A stretch of DNA of 64,000 nucleotides, from the NCBI GenBank assembly GCA_025201345.1, contig JAIXMG010000036.1, forward strand, positions 1-64,000. The letters are read 5' to 3'. Below are positions 46,453-60,145 of the stretch, one piece after another. A program made the position numbers and the translations under genes. How positions within the stretch are numbered: position 1 is the stretch's first letter; every line of letters starts with the position of its first letter. The DNA is from Thamnidium elegans (taxonomy: Eukaryota > Mucoromycota > Mucoromycetes > Mucorales > Mucoraceae). Below the pieces are notes generated by a model. The model did no database searches, was not told the DNA's origin, and saw nothing but the letters and a program-made list of their open reading frames with translations.

Positions 46453-48363
46453 TTAAATAAGGTATGTAGGAATTCGATAACAGCTACCTTGGAGCTTATC
46501 CACATCAAACTCCAAAAGACTTTGGTCAGATCCAAAGCAAACAATGAACTCGATATCTTTTTCACAAGAAAAAGTAAAAGATCTACCTGGATAACTAGTC
46601 CTTTGAATATCCTCTCTAACTAAAATCTTTTGTACTTTGCCATCGTAATAATACCGTTGTTTTTTTCCATCCGTGTATTCAAATTTGATTGTTACAGACC
46701 CACTATAGCTCGGAATCTGTTGAATGATAAAGTAGCACCGTTTTAAGCTTTTAAATACTGTTAAATCAAAGGTCAAGTCAAAAATACTGCGACTTCCCAA
46801 AATCAAGACTTCAATATCCGGTAGATAGATAGAGATCAATTTAAACAAGTTGTTGGCTGGTGCACCATTAAGAAAATGCACCATATTTAGATTATTTCGA
46901 ATGTCATTCAATTCATTGTTTCTTCGGTTTCGACACGCTTGAATCAGCAAGCACTCGGCCACTTTAATATGTTTTAGATTTATGCAATTTTTAAATGCAT
47001 ATCTCAAAAACTTCATTACAAAATCATCTACCATATGGCCTAATTTTAGTTCTAAACGATCAATAATTTCAGGTCCAATAATAGAAATATATCTAGTAGG
47101 TAAAGCAAATTCAGATAATGACCCGTAAGACAGGAAAGTATGACCACCATCCTCTCTTGCATAATAATCTATATCTTCCAATCCATAAGCCAAAATTAGC
47201 TGATTCTCCAATGCGTTATACTTGAAATAGTCTTGTGAGGAACTTGATCCACAAAACTTGACATTACACAAGGTCTTTTTATTTCCCCTAAAAGCATTGA
47301 CAACTTGAAACCATCTAGTCATTTTCGTTTCACTGGTTAAACCTGTTCTTCGGGTATTATAACTTCTCAAAAAGAATATACAAACGTCATTCAACTGTCC
47401 TAGTTTTTTCATTAGCTTCAACGCAGCATCCATTCCAACATCTTCTAACCAGTCATAGATCCCACTGTATGTAACCTCAATATTAACTGTATGTATCCAA
47501 TCTTCCAGATATCTTGTAAGATAACCAGTAAAAGTAATTGATAGCGACGGCAAACTAATATTCAAGTGTCGTAAACTTTTATTTAGTTTTATTCTTTGAT
47601 CAGACAATCCATGTACAACCATCTCGGAACTGATAATAACACTTGTAAATGCCAACTCCGTCAATTGAGGACACAGCTCTTGCAATCGAAACATGATCAA
47701 CTCTGTACGATACGTATTATGGAACGTCAACTGTTTTAAATTCTTGAACTGACTTAGTATATCGAGAATATCCATACTACGATAATTATAGTCATTGGTA
47801 GCTTCCGTATACTGAAAACAAAGACTCGTCAAAGTGCCGCAAAACCTGAAACAAGTAGAAAAATACTCGTGATAGCCACAAGCACCATAATAAGTCTCAA
47901 ACGGCAAAGTTGTAATTTTTTTGATGTGTTGTAAATTTGCATAAAGTAGAAAAGAAACATAGTATGTAAAGTTTCCACTTTCAGTCAAATCGATTTCTTC
48001 GATATTAGGTAAATATTTCAGTAACAGCAAAAACTCTGATTGACTAAAGCTTAACGGTCTTCGGTGTATTTTGGTGAACGATTCTCTTCTTGTGCCTCGA
48101 TAACTTCTCATTACATCTCTACATTCGCTTTTAAATATCAATTTTCGAACAAAGTGTCCATTTCGAAAATATTGGCTATGATTATCACTTGCTAAATTCA
48201 ATTTTGCTAGACGAACTTTATATTCATCAATTACCAGTACTTTGCGGTACATTTGAATCGCCAGTGAATTCCATTTCTTACAAACAAGAGAGAAAGTATA
48301 GATTTCTGGTCTACTGAGGTAGTGAAAGATACCATGAAAGACTTCGGCAGGTAGATCGCTCAT
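46453..48363 (-). CDS. F-box protein, tandem copy 2
   Basis: This intronless gene encodes 636 residues from ATG 48363, with F-box MSDLPAEVFHGIFHYLSRPE...FSLVCKKWN. It is a paralogue of the downstream copy, in the same orientation with 259 bp between them, so the pair arose by tandem duplication. Shared landmarks include FRNGH, LLLLKYLPNIEEIDL, YEYFSTCFRF-like and VVNAFRGNKKTLC. Divergence is spread over the LRR-like region while the F-box keeps its pattern, as expected if substrate recognition evolves faster. Lack of introns contrasts with the intron-rich neighbours. Confidence 0.9.
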   Translation of the reverse strand: MSDLPAEVFHGIFHYLSRPEIYTFSLVCKKWNSLAIQMYRKVLVIDEYKVRLAKLNLASDNHSQYFRNGHFVRKLIFKSECRDVMRSYRGTRRESFTKIHRRPLSFSQSEFLLLLKYLPNIEEIDLTESGNFTYYVSFLLYANLQHIKKITTLPFETYYGACGYHEYFSTCFRFCGTLTSLCFQYTEATNDYNYRSMDILDILSQFKNLKQLTFHNTYRTELIMFRLQELCPQLTELAFTSVIISSEMVVHGLSDQRIKLNKSLRHLNISLPSLSITFTGYLTRYLEDWIHTVNIEVTYSGIYDWLEDVGMDAALKLMKKLGQLNDVCIFFLRSYNTRRTGLTSETKMTRWFQVVNAFRGNKKTLCNVKFCGSSSSQDYFKYNALENQLILAYGLEDIDYYAREDGGHTFLSYGSLSEFALPTRYISIIGPEIIDRLELKLGHMVDDFVMKFLRYAFKNCINLKHIKVAECLLIQACRNRRNNELNDIRNNLNMVHFLNGAPANNLFKLISIYLPDIEVLILGSRSIFDLTFDLTVFKSLKRCYFIIQQIPSYSGSVTIKFEYTDGKKQRYYYDGKVQKILVREDIQRTSYPGRSFTFSCEKDIEFIVCFGSDQSLLEFDVDKLQGSCYRIPTYLI

Positions 48364-49412
48364 AATTTAACTAATAATAAAAAAGTGGACAACAACAACA
48401 AAAAAATTTGCCCCCTTTTATACTGACAGTGATGAAACGTTAATGCTACAGCTTATATGTAAACAAACAAACCGCATAGCTGTGGGAGATTAGGAGACCA
48501 TAGCCCAACAACTGTGGCATACAAATGTGGCACTTTTTCAGTCGCTGTATTTCATAAACCTTTTTTTTAAAAAAATTCAAACCACAGATTATCCCATTTT
48601 AGAACATAGTACTCGTGTATTGCTTTAATGAATAAAAGATTATTTAGTTATTCACAACGTAAGAGCATCTCCAATCATCTATATAACAAATTGCTACATA
48701 AAGACTTTTTAAATAAAACTCGGGTAGTAGAAACGAAAACTGGTCTCTGACAAAAGAACTCTGTTGCTTTTTTCCCTTTTCTTTGCTTGACAATTGTTAA
48801 TCGTGTAAACCAACCAGGTAATACAATGAGCGCTTTGGGAGTAGTTAGCGTTATCTCTACCTTCTCGTGGTTACTCCTGTCAGTAAAAGTTTTTGTCGCT
48901 TTGAAGCTAAAAGAGATATGTGACCCGGGATCTACTCTATTTTTTTTTATCAATCGAAGAACTGCTGCTTTTTTTTTATCTTTCTAAAGGCTCTTATTAT
49001 CAAAAAGATTTGCAGACCCAGCCAAGCTTACAAAGATTTTTATTATTTACTTGAATAAAACTATAATTAAGATCTTTCCAGACTATTTGAGACGAACAAG
49101 TATTTTACAAGAGCCATTTTTTTAAGAAGATATAAGTATATCATAAAAGCCTATATATACTATATATATAAACACCGTAAACTACATATATATTCAAGTA
49201 GTTATGTATTCAAGGGACATTTATTTGCAACAAAAAAACGCTATCTTCATTATATACAAAGTGCGACACACTCGCCATAAAAGGCAATGCTTTTTTTTTT
49301 TTAAAAAAAAAGTGAAAAGAGCAACGTACGAAAAAAAAATAAAAACGCGGTTTTTTGTGTTAAAATTTTTCTCTTGAATATATATATATAGACGATCTTT
49401 TTTTCCCTAGAA
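48364..49412. other. Intergenic, no supported gene
   Basis: About 1 kb lies between divergent genes. A 92-codon minus ORF (48675-48953) has balanced composition but no recognised domain. TATATA runs occur near 49156-49190. It probably holds the promoters of the F-box copy 2 and MYST genes. Confidence 0.4.
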
Positions 49413-50005
49413 ATGAAACCAACAAGTAAACATACCATTTAAATAAGAATGTCCCCTCTTTTATTTTTCATTATTTTATTTTTACATGTGTTTATTTATT
49501 TCCTCTCTATTATCTAGATTCAAAAGCAATAAATAAAACCGAGGTAATAAAAAAAGTAAAGTCATTTTTTTTTTGTTGTTGTATAAAAAAAAAGTGAGTC
49601 ACTGATACAATAATAATAGGAAGACCATAAAAAGATAATACGTAGAGCTACTACACCACCAATAACAGACCCTTCCATAGTACCCGACCGTAACGTAGAT
49701 AAACTTGTTTATGGCTCTTACGAGATTGGTGCTTGGTACTTTTCACCTTACCCATATGAATTTGGTCCATTTATTGAACAACTCTATGTTTGTGAATTCT
49801 GTTTACGGTATATGAATAAAGAGTCCCAACTAGCTTATCATAAGGTAAAAAAAAAAAAAAAAAAAACTTTCTAGTACGTTTGACTTTTTTAACACTTTTT
49901 TTTTATACGTAGACTTTATGTAAAGTAAGAAAACCACCTGGAAGAGTTATCTATGCAAACGGTAAAATTAAAGTTTACGAAATTGATGGACACGAACATA
50001 AAGTA

Positions 50006-50036
<31 letters not shown>

Positions 50037-50732
50037 CATTTTGCAATATGTATTTTTGGTGATACTGATGGAAAAGGATATATTCAGTTATACTGTCAAA
50101 ACTTGTGTTTAATGGCAAAACTATTTTTGGACAATAAAACTTTATATTATGACACGGATGGATTTAAATTTTATGTCTTGACAGAAAATAGTAAATATAA
50201 ATCTTTGGATGAGATGGTGGGTTATTTTTCAAAGGTAAATATGTATTACAAAGTGAAAATAATAATAATAGTGACGCTGAACCTACAAAAACAACAGGAA
50301 AAGATATCTTACGATGGTTATAACTTGGCTTGTATTATGACATTACCGTCACATCAACGAAAAGGATACGGTAGATTACTAATTGAATTAAGTTATGAAT
50401 TATCGAAACACGAAGGTAAGATTGGATCACCCGAGAAACCATTATCACCACTTGGTAGTCTTGGTTACCATTCCTATTGGGCATCTACTGTGATGACCAC
50501 TTTACTACATTTTCGAGGCAAAGTTACCATTCAAGAAATTTGTAAGGAAACCTGTATTCATGAAGAAGATGTGATCGGAACTCTATCCAGGTTAAATTTA
50601 CTTTGCTATCGTAAATTAGAAAATGGACAACAACATATTTGTATTACTGATAAAATGTTACAAGACGCCTTAAGTCAGTTTAATATCAAACTAGGTAGAA
50701 AACTAGATCCTGATAACATAAGATGGAAGTAA
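49413..50732 (+). CDS. MYST-family histone acetyltransferase
   Basis: I propose six exons: 49413-49425, 49518-49543, 49620-49844, 49913-50002, 50088-50234, 50298-50732, all joining in frame to give 311 residues. The core is complete: AWYFSPYPYEF, the C2HC finger CEFCLRYM...HKTLC, the EIDG segment, YCQNLCLMAKLFLDNKTLYYD, VGYFSK, YNLACIMTLP with the active-site Cys, the acetyl-CoA loop QRKGYGRLLIELSYELSK with the catalytic Glu, and GSPEKPLSPLG. No chromodomain or PHD finger precedes it, so it is a minimal MYST enzyme. The YGSYEIGAWY and YCQNLC text resembles KAT8/KAT6 types more than Esa1. Members acetylate H4 or H3 lysines in the nucleus. The first two exons are inferred. Confidence 0.86.
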
Positions 50733-50854
50733 AAAAAAAAACTCTCTATTTATCATAAAAATTCGTTCGTGACTATGTTGTGTAACTCTTTTTTCTCGAG
50801 AAAAAAAAAATATTTTTCGTTTTCTCTTCTTCTTTCCTTTTTCTTTTAAAAAAA

Positions 50855-52283
<1,429 letters not shown>

Positions 52284-52358
52284 AACTAATACCCCCTTCA
52301 TTTTTAAAATAAAAAATAAAGTTTTTTTTTTATTATATGTATACGATAGTAAAGGATA

Positions 52359-54525
52359 TTATTGTTCAGTAGAAGTAGAATTATTTTTATACATGGGAGG
52401 TGGATAACTAGAAATAGCTAAAGAATCCAAAGGATCGATTCGAAACGGCATTTTCAAACTGTGTTTTTTCAAAGTGTTAGGTTTAGTAGAAGGAACAGCA
52501 TCATCAGATTCTTCAAAATTATTTGAATCGGTATAGGATACAGCTGTGTATTGTTTAGCCTCATACCACCCAACTGATTGACGATTTGGCAAAGCCGAGG
52601 GTGCATCATAAGTATGTAAAGGTGTAGCTTGACAAGACACAGTTGTATATTTTTTATCCTCATACCAACCAGCCGACTTTGGATGACCAGGCGTTTGAGG
52701 TGGTGTAGGTGTATTTGGTTTACCTGTTAAACTACTAGGCACAACCGGCGGCGCTAACTCCTGTTGCTTGTGTTTAATAGAAGACGTAGGAGATAAATCC
52801 GCAATTGCCGAAGTGATTTCATCCATTGTTTGATCTTCAGAAACATTTGTTGTTGGTTTATCTCGATTATTAGTAGGTGGATATAATAAAGGTGAACTTG
52901 GTCCACTGAAATCTGCCGCTCCAAAGGGTGTACCATATCTACTAGCAGGTCCAGGAGAACCAGGGGCAGGAGGAGGGTATCCGAATCCAGATTGGCTACC
53001 TTCAGATAGTATACCACCTGGACTTAATATTTCGTTACTGATATTGTTATGGGGAGGGTAAGGTGGATCATTATTGGGAGGGTAAGGCGGATCGTTAAAA
53101 GAAGGCATTGGCATTCCTTCAATCCTATCGCTTCGATCAATTGGGGGATAAGGTAATTGTTGTGCATTTATCACAAACTGGTTATGCATAGGAGGAGGAT
53201 ACATAGTATACTGTTGTTGATGGTACTCATTATTATAATTAGGCATAAGGAACCCACCTGGACCAGCCATAGGTGGATTATATGGACCAGGAGGAGGACC
53301 AGGTCGACCATACGCATTCGCACCATAAAAGCTACCAGGCCCAACACTATATCTACCCCCTTGTGAAATACTATGACCGCTATCACTCCCATTATTATTC
53401 TCCATATTTAACATGGACATATTGGATTCAAACCCACTATCATAGATAGCAGAAACACCTGTGGTACCAATTGTGATTGGTAAATTAACACTAAGCTCTT
53501 TATCCTTGCCAGAATCAATACCAGGCATCTTTGCCGTAACTCGAATTTTGTAATCCAGTCTCATGACTTTTGCATTTGATTTAATTGTAGGTGTTATATT
53601 TGAAGGAATTGGTATGGCAACAACTCGACTCATACCGATTAATCTATGGTCACCAATATCAGAATCTAATTCCAACTTGATTTTATCGGTCTGAATAATC
53701 TTGTCATTTAATTGCTTCGTCATATCTGGTAAACTATACAATAATAGAGTTTAACACCAGCAAAAAAAAAAAAATCCTTTTATTATAAAACGTACCTGTC
53801 TCTTCCTGAAGCGATAATTTCTTGGCGAACTAACTCAAATAAGATGTACTCAGCCGGACTGTACCTTTTTGGTTGTTTTAACTCTACACGCACAGTAACA
53901 TCTTTTCCACGAATACAACCTTGATGTGGTATCCAAGCAGATAGTATACACGTATTGGCATTTTCTTCATTTTTAGGCCATCGAATACTACTTTCCCTTG
54001 TACGATCCAGCCCATCTTCATTTACGTTAATATTACCCACTAGTGGTACTTGAATAATATGTGTAGCCTGTACAGATCTCTTTAAAAATCCAGATGTTTC
54101 CAACGTAGCTTCAATCATGTATTCAATCTTTCCACCGTCACCACCCTCCAACTATTTCGTTCGACTTAGAAAAAATATAAAAACTACCTTTTTTTTTTTT
54201 TTTTAAGTATACTTACGTATCTGTAACTAGGAATGGTAACACCATTAGGAACCTGTACTTCAAACTCAAACTCCATCAACTTTTTTAACCGACTTGGATT
54301 ATTAAACTTTGTAATAGAAACTTCTTTTTCTGTAGTAAAAATGGTTTCATAATGGTATCTTGTACCATTACTGTGAGAGCTAGCTCTTCCTTTAAAACTA
54401 ATATAAAGTATAGCGTCCTTTAATACTTTATCTAGCTTTAAATTACCCGTACAATGAATCACTTCATCTTCAAGATAATAGTTTTGAGGGTCTTTAAGTT
54501 TAATAGATAAATATGGTTTAACCAT
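52359..54525 (-). CDS. Alpha-arrestin-like trafficking adaptor
   Basis: Three main exons start at ATG 54525, giving about 680 residues. The N-terminal arrestin fold begins MVKPYLSIKLKDPQNYYLEDEV, with DEVIHCTGNLKL and ILYISFKGRA. The C-terminal arrestin half includes IRGKDVTVRVEL and DYKIRVTAKMPG. The last 280 residues are disordered and Pro/Tyr/Gln-rich. Near the C-terminus SYPPPMYKN contains a PPxY motif (PPMY), the site that recruits Rsp5/Nedd4 ubiquitin ligases. Two near-identical repeats, GWYEDKKYT and GWYEAKQYT, occur in the tail. Fungal alpha-arrestins direct ubiquitination and endocytosis of plasma-membrane transporters. The client is unknown. Confidence 0.86.
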
Positions 54526-55183
54526 TTTTTTAAAAAAAAAAGAAAGTAAAAGCAAAAGCAAAAGAGAGAAAAAGAGAAAAAGGATATTTTGAAGTAGATG
54601 TATCCTATTTTTCGCGGTTTTCTAATTTTAAATTATTCCACACACAACAACATTGTCAAGTGTGTGGCGAAGCTGCTTAGTACATGACTTTCTTTTTTTG
54701 TTGCTACGGAAGAAGAAATCTACTCTTTACAGCGCTTTTGTAGTACCTTCAATAATAATAAAAGTTACACGAATTACAATACTTTTTTTTTTTTTTTTTT
54801 TTTTCATTGGTAGAAATAAAAACCTTACCACCAACAAGATATAGTTACATTATGCATTTCAAAAAAGATCAGCAACAGATATGTACAAAAGCCACACGCC
54901 ATAAACAACAACAACAAAACAAAGCAAAAAACCCTTGCCCTACGATACACAAAAAAATCCCAAATTCTATAGTACTACTGTATGACTTATAAAGAGTAGC
55001 TGGCAAACGTGACTTAAAGCCTCATTTTCACTTTGTACTAACAGAATTACTAACTAAAAAAGAAAGAAAAACGAGAGCTAAAAGTGGGTTACCTCAGATC
55101 CACTTCCAACTCTTTTACTTTTTTTATTTACAGGGTATGTACTTAATAATAATAATAATAAAAACCAAATAATAGCCATTAAA
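54526..55183. other. Intergenic, no supported gene
   Basis: About 660 bp lie upstream of the arrestin gene and downstream of RAD2. A T24 tract occurs near 54782-54805, and ATAATAATAATA near 55146-55160. Short plus ORFs here are Lys/Asn-rich and unconvincing. Confidence 0.45.
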
Positions 55184-58100
55184 TTAATGACCACTATTTG
55201 GTTTTCTCTTCTTTTGCGATTTCCATTCATTGACCACAGATCTTACTCGTTTACTTGAGTGTTGTTTCTGGGCCGATGATACTGTTTCATTTGCTCTATA
55301 GTAATTGTCGATGGTCGGTTGATCGTCATTATTACTCTATAATAACATAAAAGTTAAAAAATATTACCTCCAATAATAATTATAAAAAATATATTTACCT
55401 TCTTACTGTTCATCTCTCGAAGAACAGGAAGTAAGACTTGATCAACCTTTTCTTCTGACCACGCAAACGCACCGGTCAAAAACACGCGTAAAGAATCCAA
55501 TTGTGGTTGCCCCCACTCAAACTTCTGCTCAGACTTATCGACAGTAGGATGATAATAAGCATCAATAACTAAAGGATTAGGAAAATCGTCAGGGATGTCC
55601 AAAGCATCATGCTTATTCCTAAACTTCTTTTGGAAAGGTGTCGTATCAACAAGTCCATCATACCACTGTTTAAACTTTTGTAAAGGTACTTGTAGCTCTT
55701 CTTCATCATCATCACCTGCAGAAAACTCATGCAATACCTCCATAGCAGCAACAGGTCCAACCCCAGCAATGCCTTCAGTATAATCTGTTCCTAACAAGAA
55801 CCCTAATTGGATCAACTTTTTTCGACTTAAAGCCATTTCCCTTTCAATATCCTGTTTTTGATAACATTCAACTAATCGTTGTTGATTAAACATGTTTTTA
55901 TAAACACGTGAAGATCCGAACAAGAACGCATCGGAATCATCTGTTACTGTGCCATCAATTAAACCCAATTTTTCTAATTCTGCGCATTGTGCTTCAGCTT
56001 CCATAGGTGATACAAGGAAAGGAACACCAAACAATTGTAATAAATGTTGAATATCTTGAACCATCTGATCTGTCATTTGATCCGAGTTACCAAGATCCTT
56101 CTTTTGCTGATGGTAAAGCTGTTGCATATCGTTATTTAATTCAGTACGAACATGATCAATATCTTTACTAGAGATATCAGAGATGAATTTAGCATATTCC
56201 TCATCTTCAGCTTCAATTTCTTCCATTAATTCATCTTCAGAGTTATAACCTTTATCTAAAGTGTCAGGCGTTGGGCCGTCAGTAGTAGGATCAATCAATG
56301 CATCGGTTTTTTGTTCATCTTCAGAGTTATAACCTTTATCTGAGATATCGTTAGCGATAGCAGTAGTAGTAGGATCAGTTGATACGTTGTTTTGTTCAGT
56401 AACTGCGGGTACGTTATCAACATTATCGTCTTCTTTTTGAGATTGAGACGTATCTGTTAGCCCCCTTAATAATGAATCTCTTATATCAATATTGACTTGT
56501 TGTTGATTAGATTGATTCACTTGACTAGTTTCCTCGTGCTGTACCTCTTCTTGCTCATCTTCGACAAACTGAATTTCCTCTTCTTCAAGACTAGGTTCAG
56601 CAAACTGAATATCTTCTTCATCATCAGTCAAGACGATACTTTGATCCACAGATTCCAATAAATCACCATTCTCAGTTCCATTTTGATGAACAGCTTGTAA
56701 GAAATCAGGGTCGTACACTTGTTCAAACTCCTCATCCGACTGACTCTCAAAGTTTCTTAAATTCCATTCAATCACGCTCTTTATAAACGCAATAATAAAT
56801 CGATATGACTCAAGTGCAACCAAATCCGTTTCCTTTGTCTTTCCATACCTCTTTCGCATCAATCGTAACTTATCTCGCAACACATCAATATCATCTTCTT
56901 CAATCATATCACGAATCAAATACAAGTGTTGACCACCATCCGAATAAAGGTAGACATACGCATCTGGCATACGACTCACCCATAAATTATAAAATTGGCG
57001 TACATCAAGATCCAATTCATCTGTTACTATTGACTGTGTGTTATCATTATGCTGCTCCATTTCAACTTTATTATCCATAATTCTATCAGATCCATTTTGA
57101 TACATCAACGAGAGCACACTATTTAATGCCTCGTCATCATCCGCATAAGCACGAATATCGTTAATTAATGTTGGTTCGACCTCTTCAAACGTTTCTGTTT
57201 CGTACGGTTCTGTTTGGTACATATCCGGTACTTGATTCTCTTTATCTTCCTTTTCTTCGCCGTTCAAGAGTTTATATGCTAAAGCTGCTAATTTAGGATT
57301 CGATTGAATAGCATCCATTACGGCGTCTGAAGTTTGATCAGGTTGTCCAAGATCTATAGTTTGATCAGGTGCTTGATAAACGTCTGCAGTTTGATTATGT
57401 TGTTCAATATTTGAAGTTTGATATGTATTGTTTGAAAGATCTGTATTTTGACACGTAATGTGAGCTTGATCTGTATTTTCATATTGCTCAAGATCTGTGT
57501 TTTGATATGTAATGTGTGCTTGATCAAGATCTGGGGTTTGGTTTTTTATTTGAGATCGATCCGTATTTTGCTTTATAACATTTGATTGATCGAGTTCAGT
57601 CGTTTGTGAAGAGTCTAACTCAACAGGTGCATCGACTGTTGCTCCAGGTAAACTCCATCCAAGCCCTTGACTAACATCTTCGTTTTTATAAAGCACATAC
57701 TGTCTGCCACGTTCACCAGCAACGCGAACAGGTGCCACTTCAGCTGTACCTGATGAAACATTGTTGACTTGTAAAGCTCTTTGCATCATTTGATTTCTAT
57801 ATTGTAACAACTCAATTTGTTGTTTTGAGAACTGTAATGGATCAGAAGAAGCCATTTGTTCTACGCGATGAAAAGAAGTTTGTCTTGACTTGATTCTTAA
57901 ATCTTGTATAAGTTCATATTGTAATTCAGTAGGTAAAGATTGAAAGCTTTCAGAATCAATATCAATATCACGATGATCAATTTGGTTTACAAACGATTTT
58001 AATTCTTGTTCAGTAGAGAACCTTGTATCTAATTTAGAGTTGGATTGAGGCTGTGGCGGTAATTGGTATGGATCCATAGGTTGTTTAGATACTGGTAAAG

Positions 58101-58663
58101 AAACTACTTCTTCTTGTTGAGTTATAGATTCTCCATGTAACCTATTTTTAATTATTACTTTTTAATAACAAGTTTTTTTTTTTTTTATTATTAGGTGATA
58201 AAAAAAAAACTTACTTTTTCTCTTTTTCTAATAGTAATTTACATTTGAGTTGTGTTCTCAGGATTTTTCTGGCTGTTACTTTTAAATTTCTTTGTAACCC
58301 TTCTCTTCTTTTCCTTCTATCACGCTACACGAAAAAAATAAAAAAAATGCACATTAAAAAAATATATTTCTTACACACACACCTAAAAAAAATACTTACA
58401 ATAGTTATTCTTTTTAAAGCAGGTGCACCACCATCAAACACAAACACAGGTTTAATATCAAAGAACAACAACTTGCACAGTCTTCGAAAAAACCCTAACA
58501 AGTGTCCATTACGTAACTCGTTTCCTTCATTATCACGCATCGTTCGCATAAATTGATGGATCCAAATAGACGCATCCACTGCAATACGTTTATTTCGTAA
58601 AGATTCTAAGCGCGTAGGTCTTGCAACTGGACCTAAAAGTGACCAAAGTCCTTGAACTCCCAT
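55184..58663 (-). CDS. RAD2: XPG/Rad2 nucleotide-excision-repair endonuclease
   Basis: This structure-specific nuclease makes the 3' incision in nucleotide excision repair. Four exons start at ATG 58663 ([16 protein letters not shown]), giving about 1,100 residues. The N-region has [11 protein letters not shown] and [14 protein letters not shown] long acidic spacer follows, typical of XPG, with Gln/Asn/Thr/Asp repeats. The I-region has [25 protein letters not shown] and [15 protein letters not shown], carrying the metal-binding acidic residues. The small last exon ends in a basic tail and contains QPTIDNYY, which fits a PCNA-interacting (PIP) box. The inner ATG at 58077 is not the start; it lies downstream of the N-region. 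Confidence 0.96.
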
Positions 58664-58808
58664 TTTATATAACTTTTTTTTTTTTTGAAAAGAAAAAAAA
58701 ATGCAAAATGTGTAACTGCGGAAAAAAATACCATTTTTTTGTTTATTTTTAAATGACCGCTGAAGAAAATAGGTTTACTTTGTTTTCTTAGCATTAAAAG
58801 TTTTTTTT

Positions 58809-58839
<31 letters not shown>

Positions 58840-58988
58840 GGAGCTATTTTCTTTCTTTTCTTTTTCTATAACATGAACAATAACATTAATATGGATGGCC
58901 AAGCAGTGCTTGTTATTGTCCAATCTTACATGGATTAGAAAAGACCTGTAGTAATAAAGCTGAACAAAAAAAAGAAGAAAAAAAAAAA
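58664..58988. other. RAD2 upstream region with long T tract
   Basis: This is the upstream region of RAD2, with a T tract of about 29 bases at 58811-58839. A 21-codon open stretch near 58874 is not supported as a gene. Confidence 0.4.
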
Positions 58989-59368
58989 TGCATCTTCCAA
59001 AAAAACTTCGACAGCTGTTACAAAAATGTGAGGGCAGTATATTTCAAAAAGCGAACCAAAGGTGGTAAGCCTGATTAATTTAATGTAGGAATTTGAACAT
59101 CTGTCCATTAGAGAAGCGGCTATCAAGGTAGGATTTTCAAAGTCAACAGCCGCAGGCAAGATCAAAGAATGGAACGAAATGACAAACTATTCTGACAAAG
59201 GAGGCGTTCCTGGTACCACCATCCCCAAGGAACACAAGGGTCGAAGATTGATACTTAAGGATGTATACTATCTTTATTTTTGAAATGCTAGCCAATGAAC
59301 CAACCTTGACTGTCGAAGCTGTCACAGATCAACTTTGCGAAAATTTTAAATTACCCCAAGATCAGTAG
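58989..59368 (+). pseudogene. Relic of a Tc1/mariner-IS630-type transposase N-terminus
   Basis: After a short ATG-led stretch at 58989, an open stretch from about 59089 reads a helix-turn-helix-like LSIREAAIKVGFSKSTAAGK and a GTTIPKEHKG region, then LILKD. The frame then shifts near 59267 and continues with FEMLANEPTLTVEAVTDQL and LCENF before stopping. This order (HTH, then LTVEAVxDxLCExF) resembles the DNA-binding part of Tc1/mariner-type transposases. The catalytic DDE part is absent, so only a broken fragment remains. Confidence 0.55.
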
Positions 59369-59439
59369 TTGATTTTGATAAAGCTTTATTTGCAACAACT
59401 CAAAACAGTACTTTCTCGAGTTTCATGAAAAAAAAAGGG

Positions 59440-60145
59440 TGATACAAGTCCCGAATTATTGATTGCATCATATGAGAGTTATATAAAAGATGACATTATT
59501 ACCTTAAATAAGAACTCTCAAGAATCAAGAAGGAATTTTCCAAAAGAGAATAGGAAAAGGGCAAAGATCTCGCCTGTTCAGCCTGAAGAAACCGTAGATC
59601 AAGATATGTCACCGAAAAAAAGAAATACAACAATCTTCTCCACCTGAAGACGCTATATCTCCTGTACAACAGTATACTCATCTAGATGATGCTTCATCTC
59701 CTAGAGTTCAATTAAAACCGCAATCGCAACCAATTCCGCTAACAACGCAGCAGCCATATATACCACAAACTACTACTAATAGTCAAGCTATTACTATTCA
59801 ACGAAAGCCTCTTGTTGGTGTCATTTATGAACCATCTCTATTAAAAAACATCTTAGAATTTTGTGAATATGCCATCGTACAAGCTTTGCATATTTGAAGA
59901 CTTCAATTAAAGTTGGGTAGTATTCTGGGGAATATAACATCTGCTGCATTATTATCAAGTATGTACACAAAAAAGTAACACTTTAAAATGTGTGTATTTA
60001 CCAATTATATATTTTTTTTTCTTTGCGGCTTTACAAAGAGTGATACCACACGATATGAGAATTGATTATATCCCAGCAGCATCAATTCGTAATCGAATGA
60101 TTTTATTCCAAGGTTGTTATGGAAGCAGATTATATTTTGACGGGT
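59440..60145 (+). pseudogene. Relic of a bZIP/DUF3425-like regulatory protein
   Basis: Coding-like pieces occur in two plus frames separated by a frameshift near 59640 and a stop near 59897. A first part has SYESYIKDDIITL and a basic ESRRNFPKENRKRAK. A Gln/Pro-rich part follows (SPVQQYTHLDD, QPIPLTTQQPYIP). After an intron-like T-rich stretch comes IPHDMRIDYIPAASIRNRMI. This last piece resembles the start of the DUF3425 domain found in fungal bZIP-type proteins. The rest of that domain is missing. No function remains likely. Confidence 0.42.

Noticed and set aside
48675..48953. 92-codon minus ORF
   Set aside because: No recognised motif, no promoter signal and an isolated position; not enough to call a gene.
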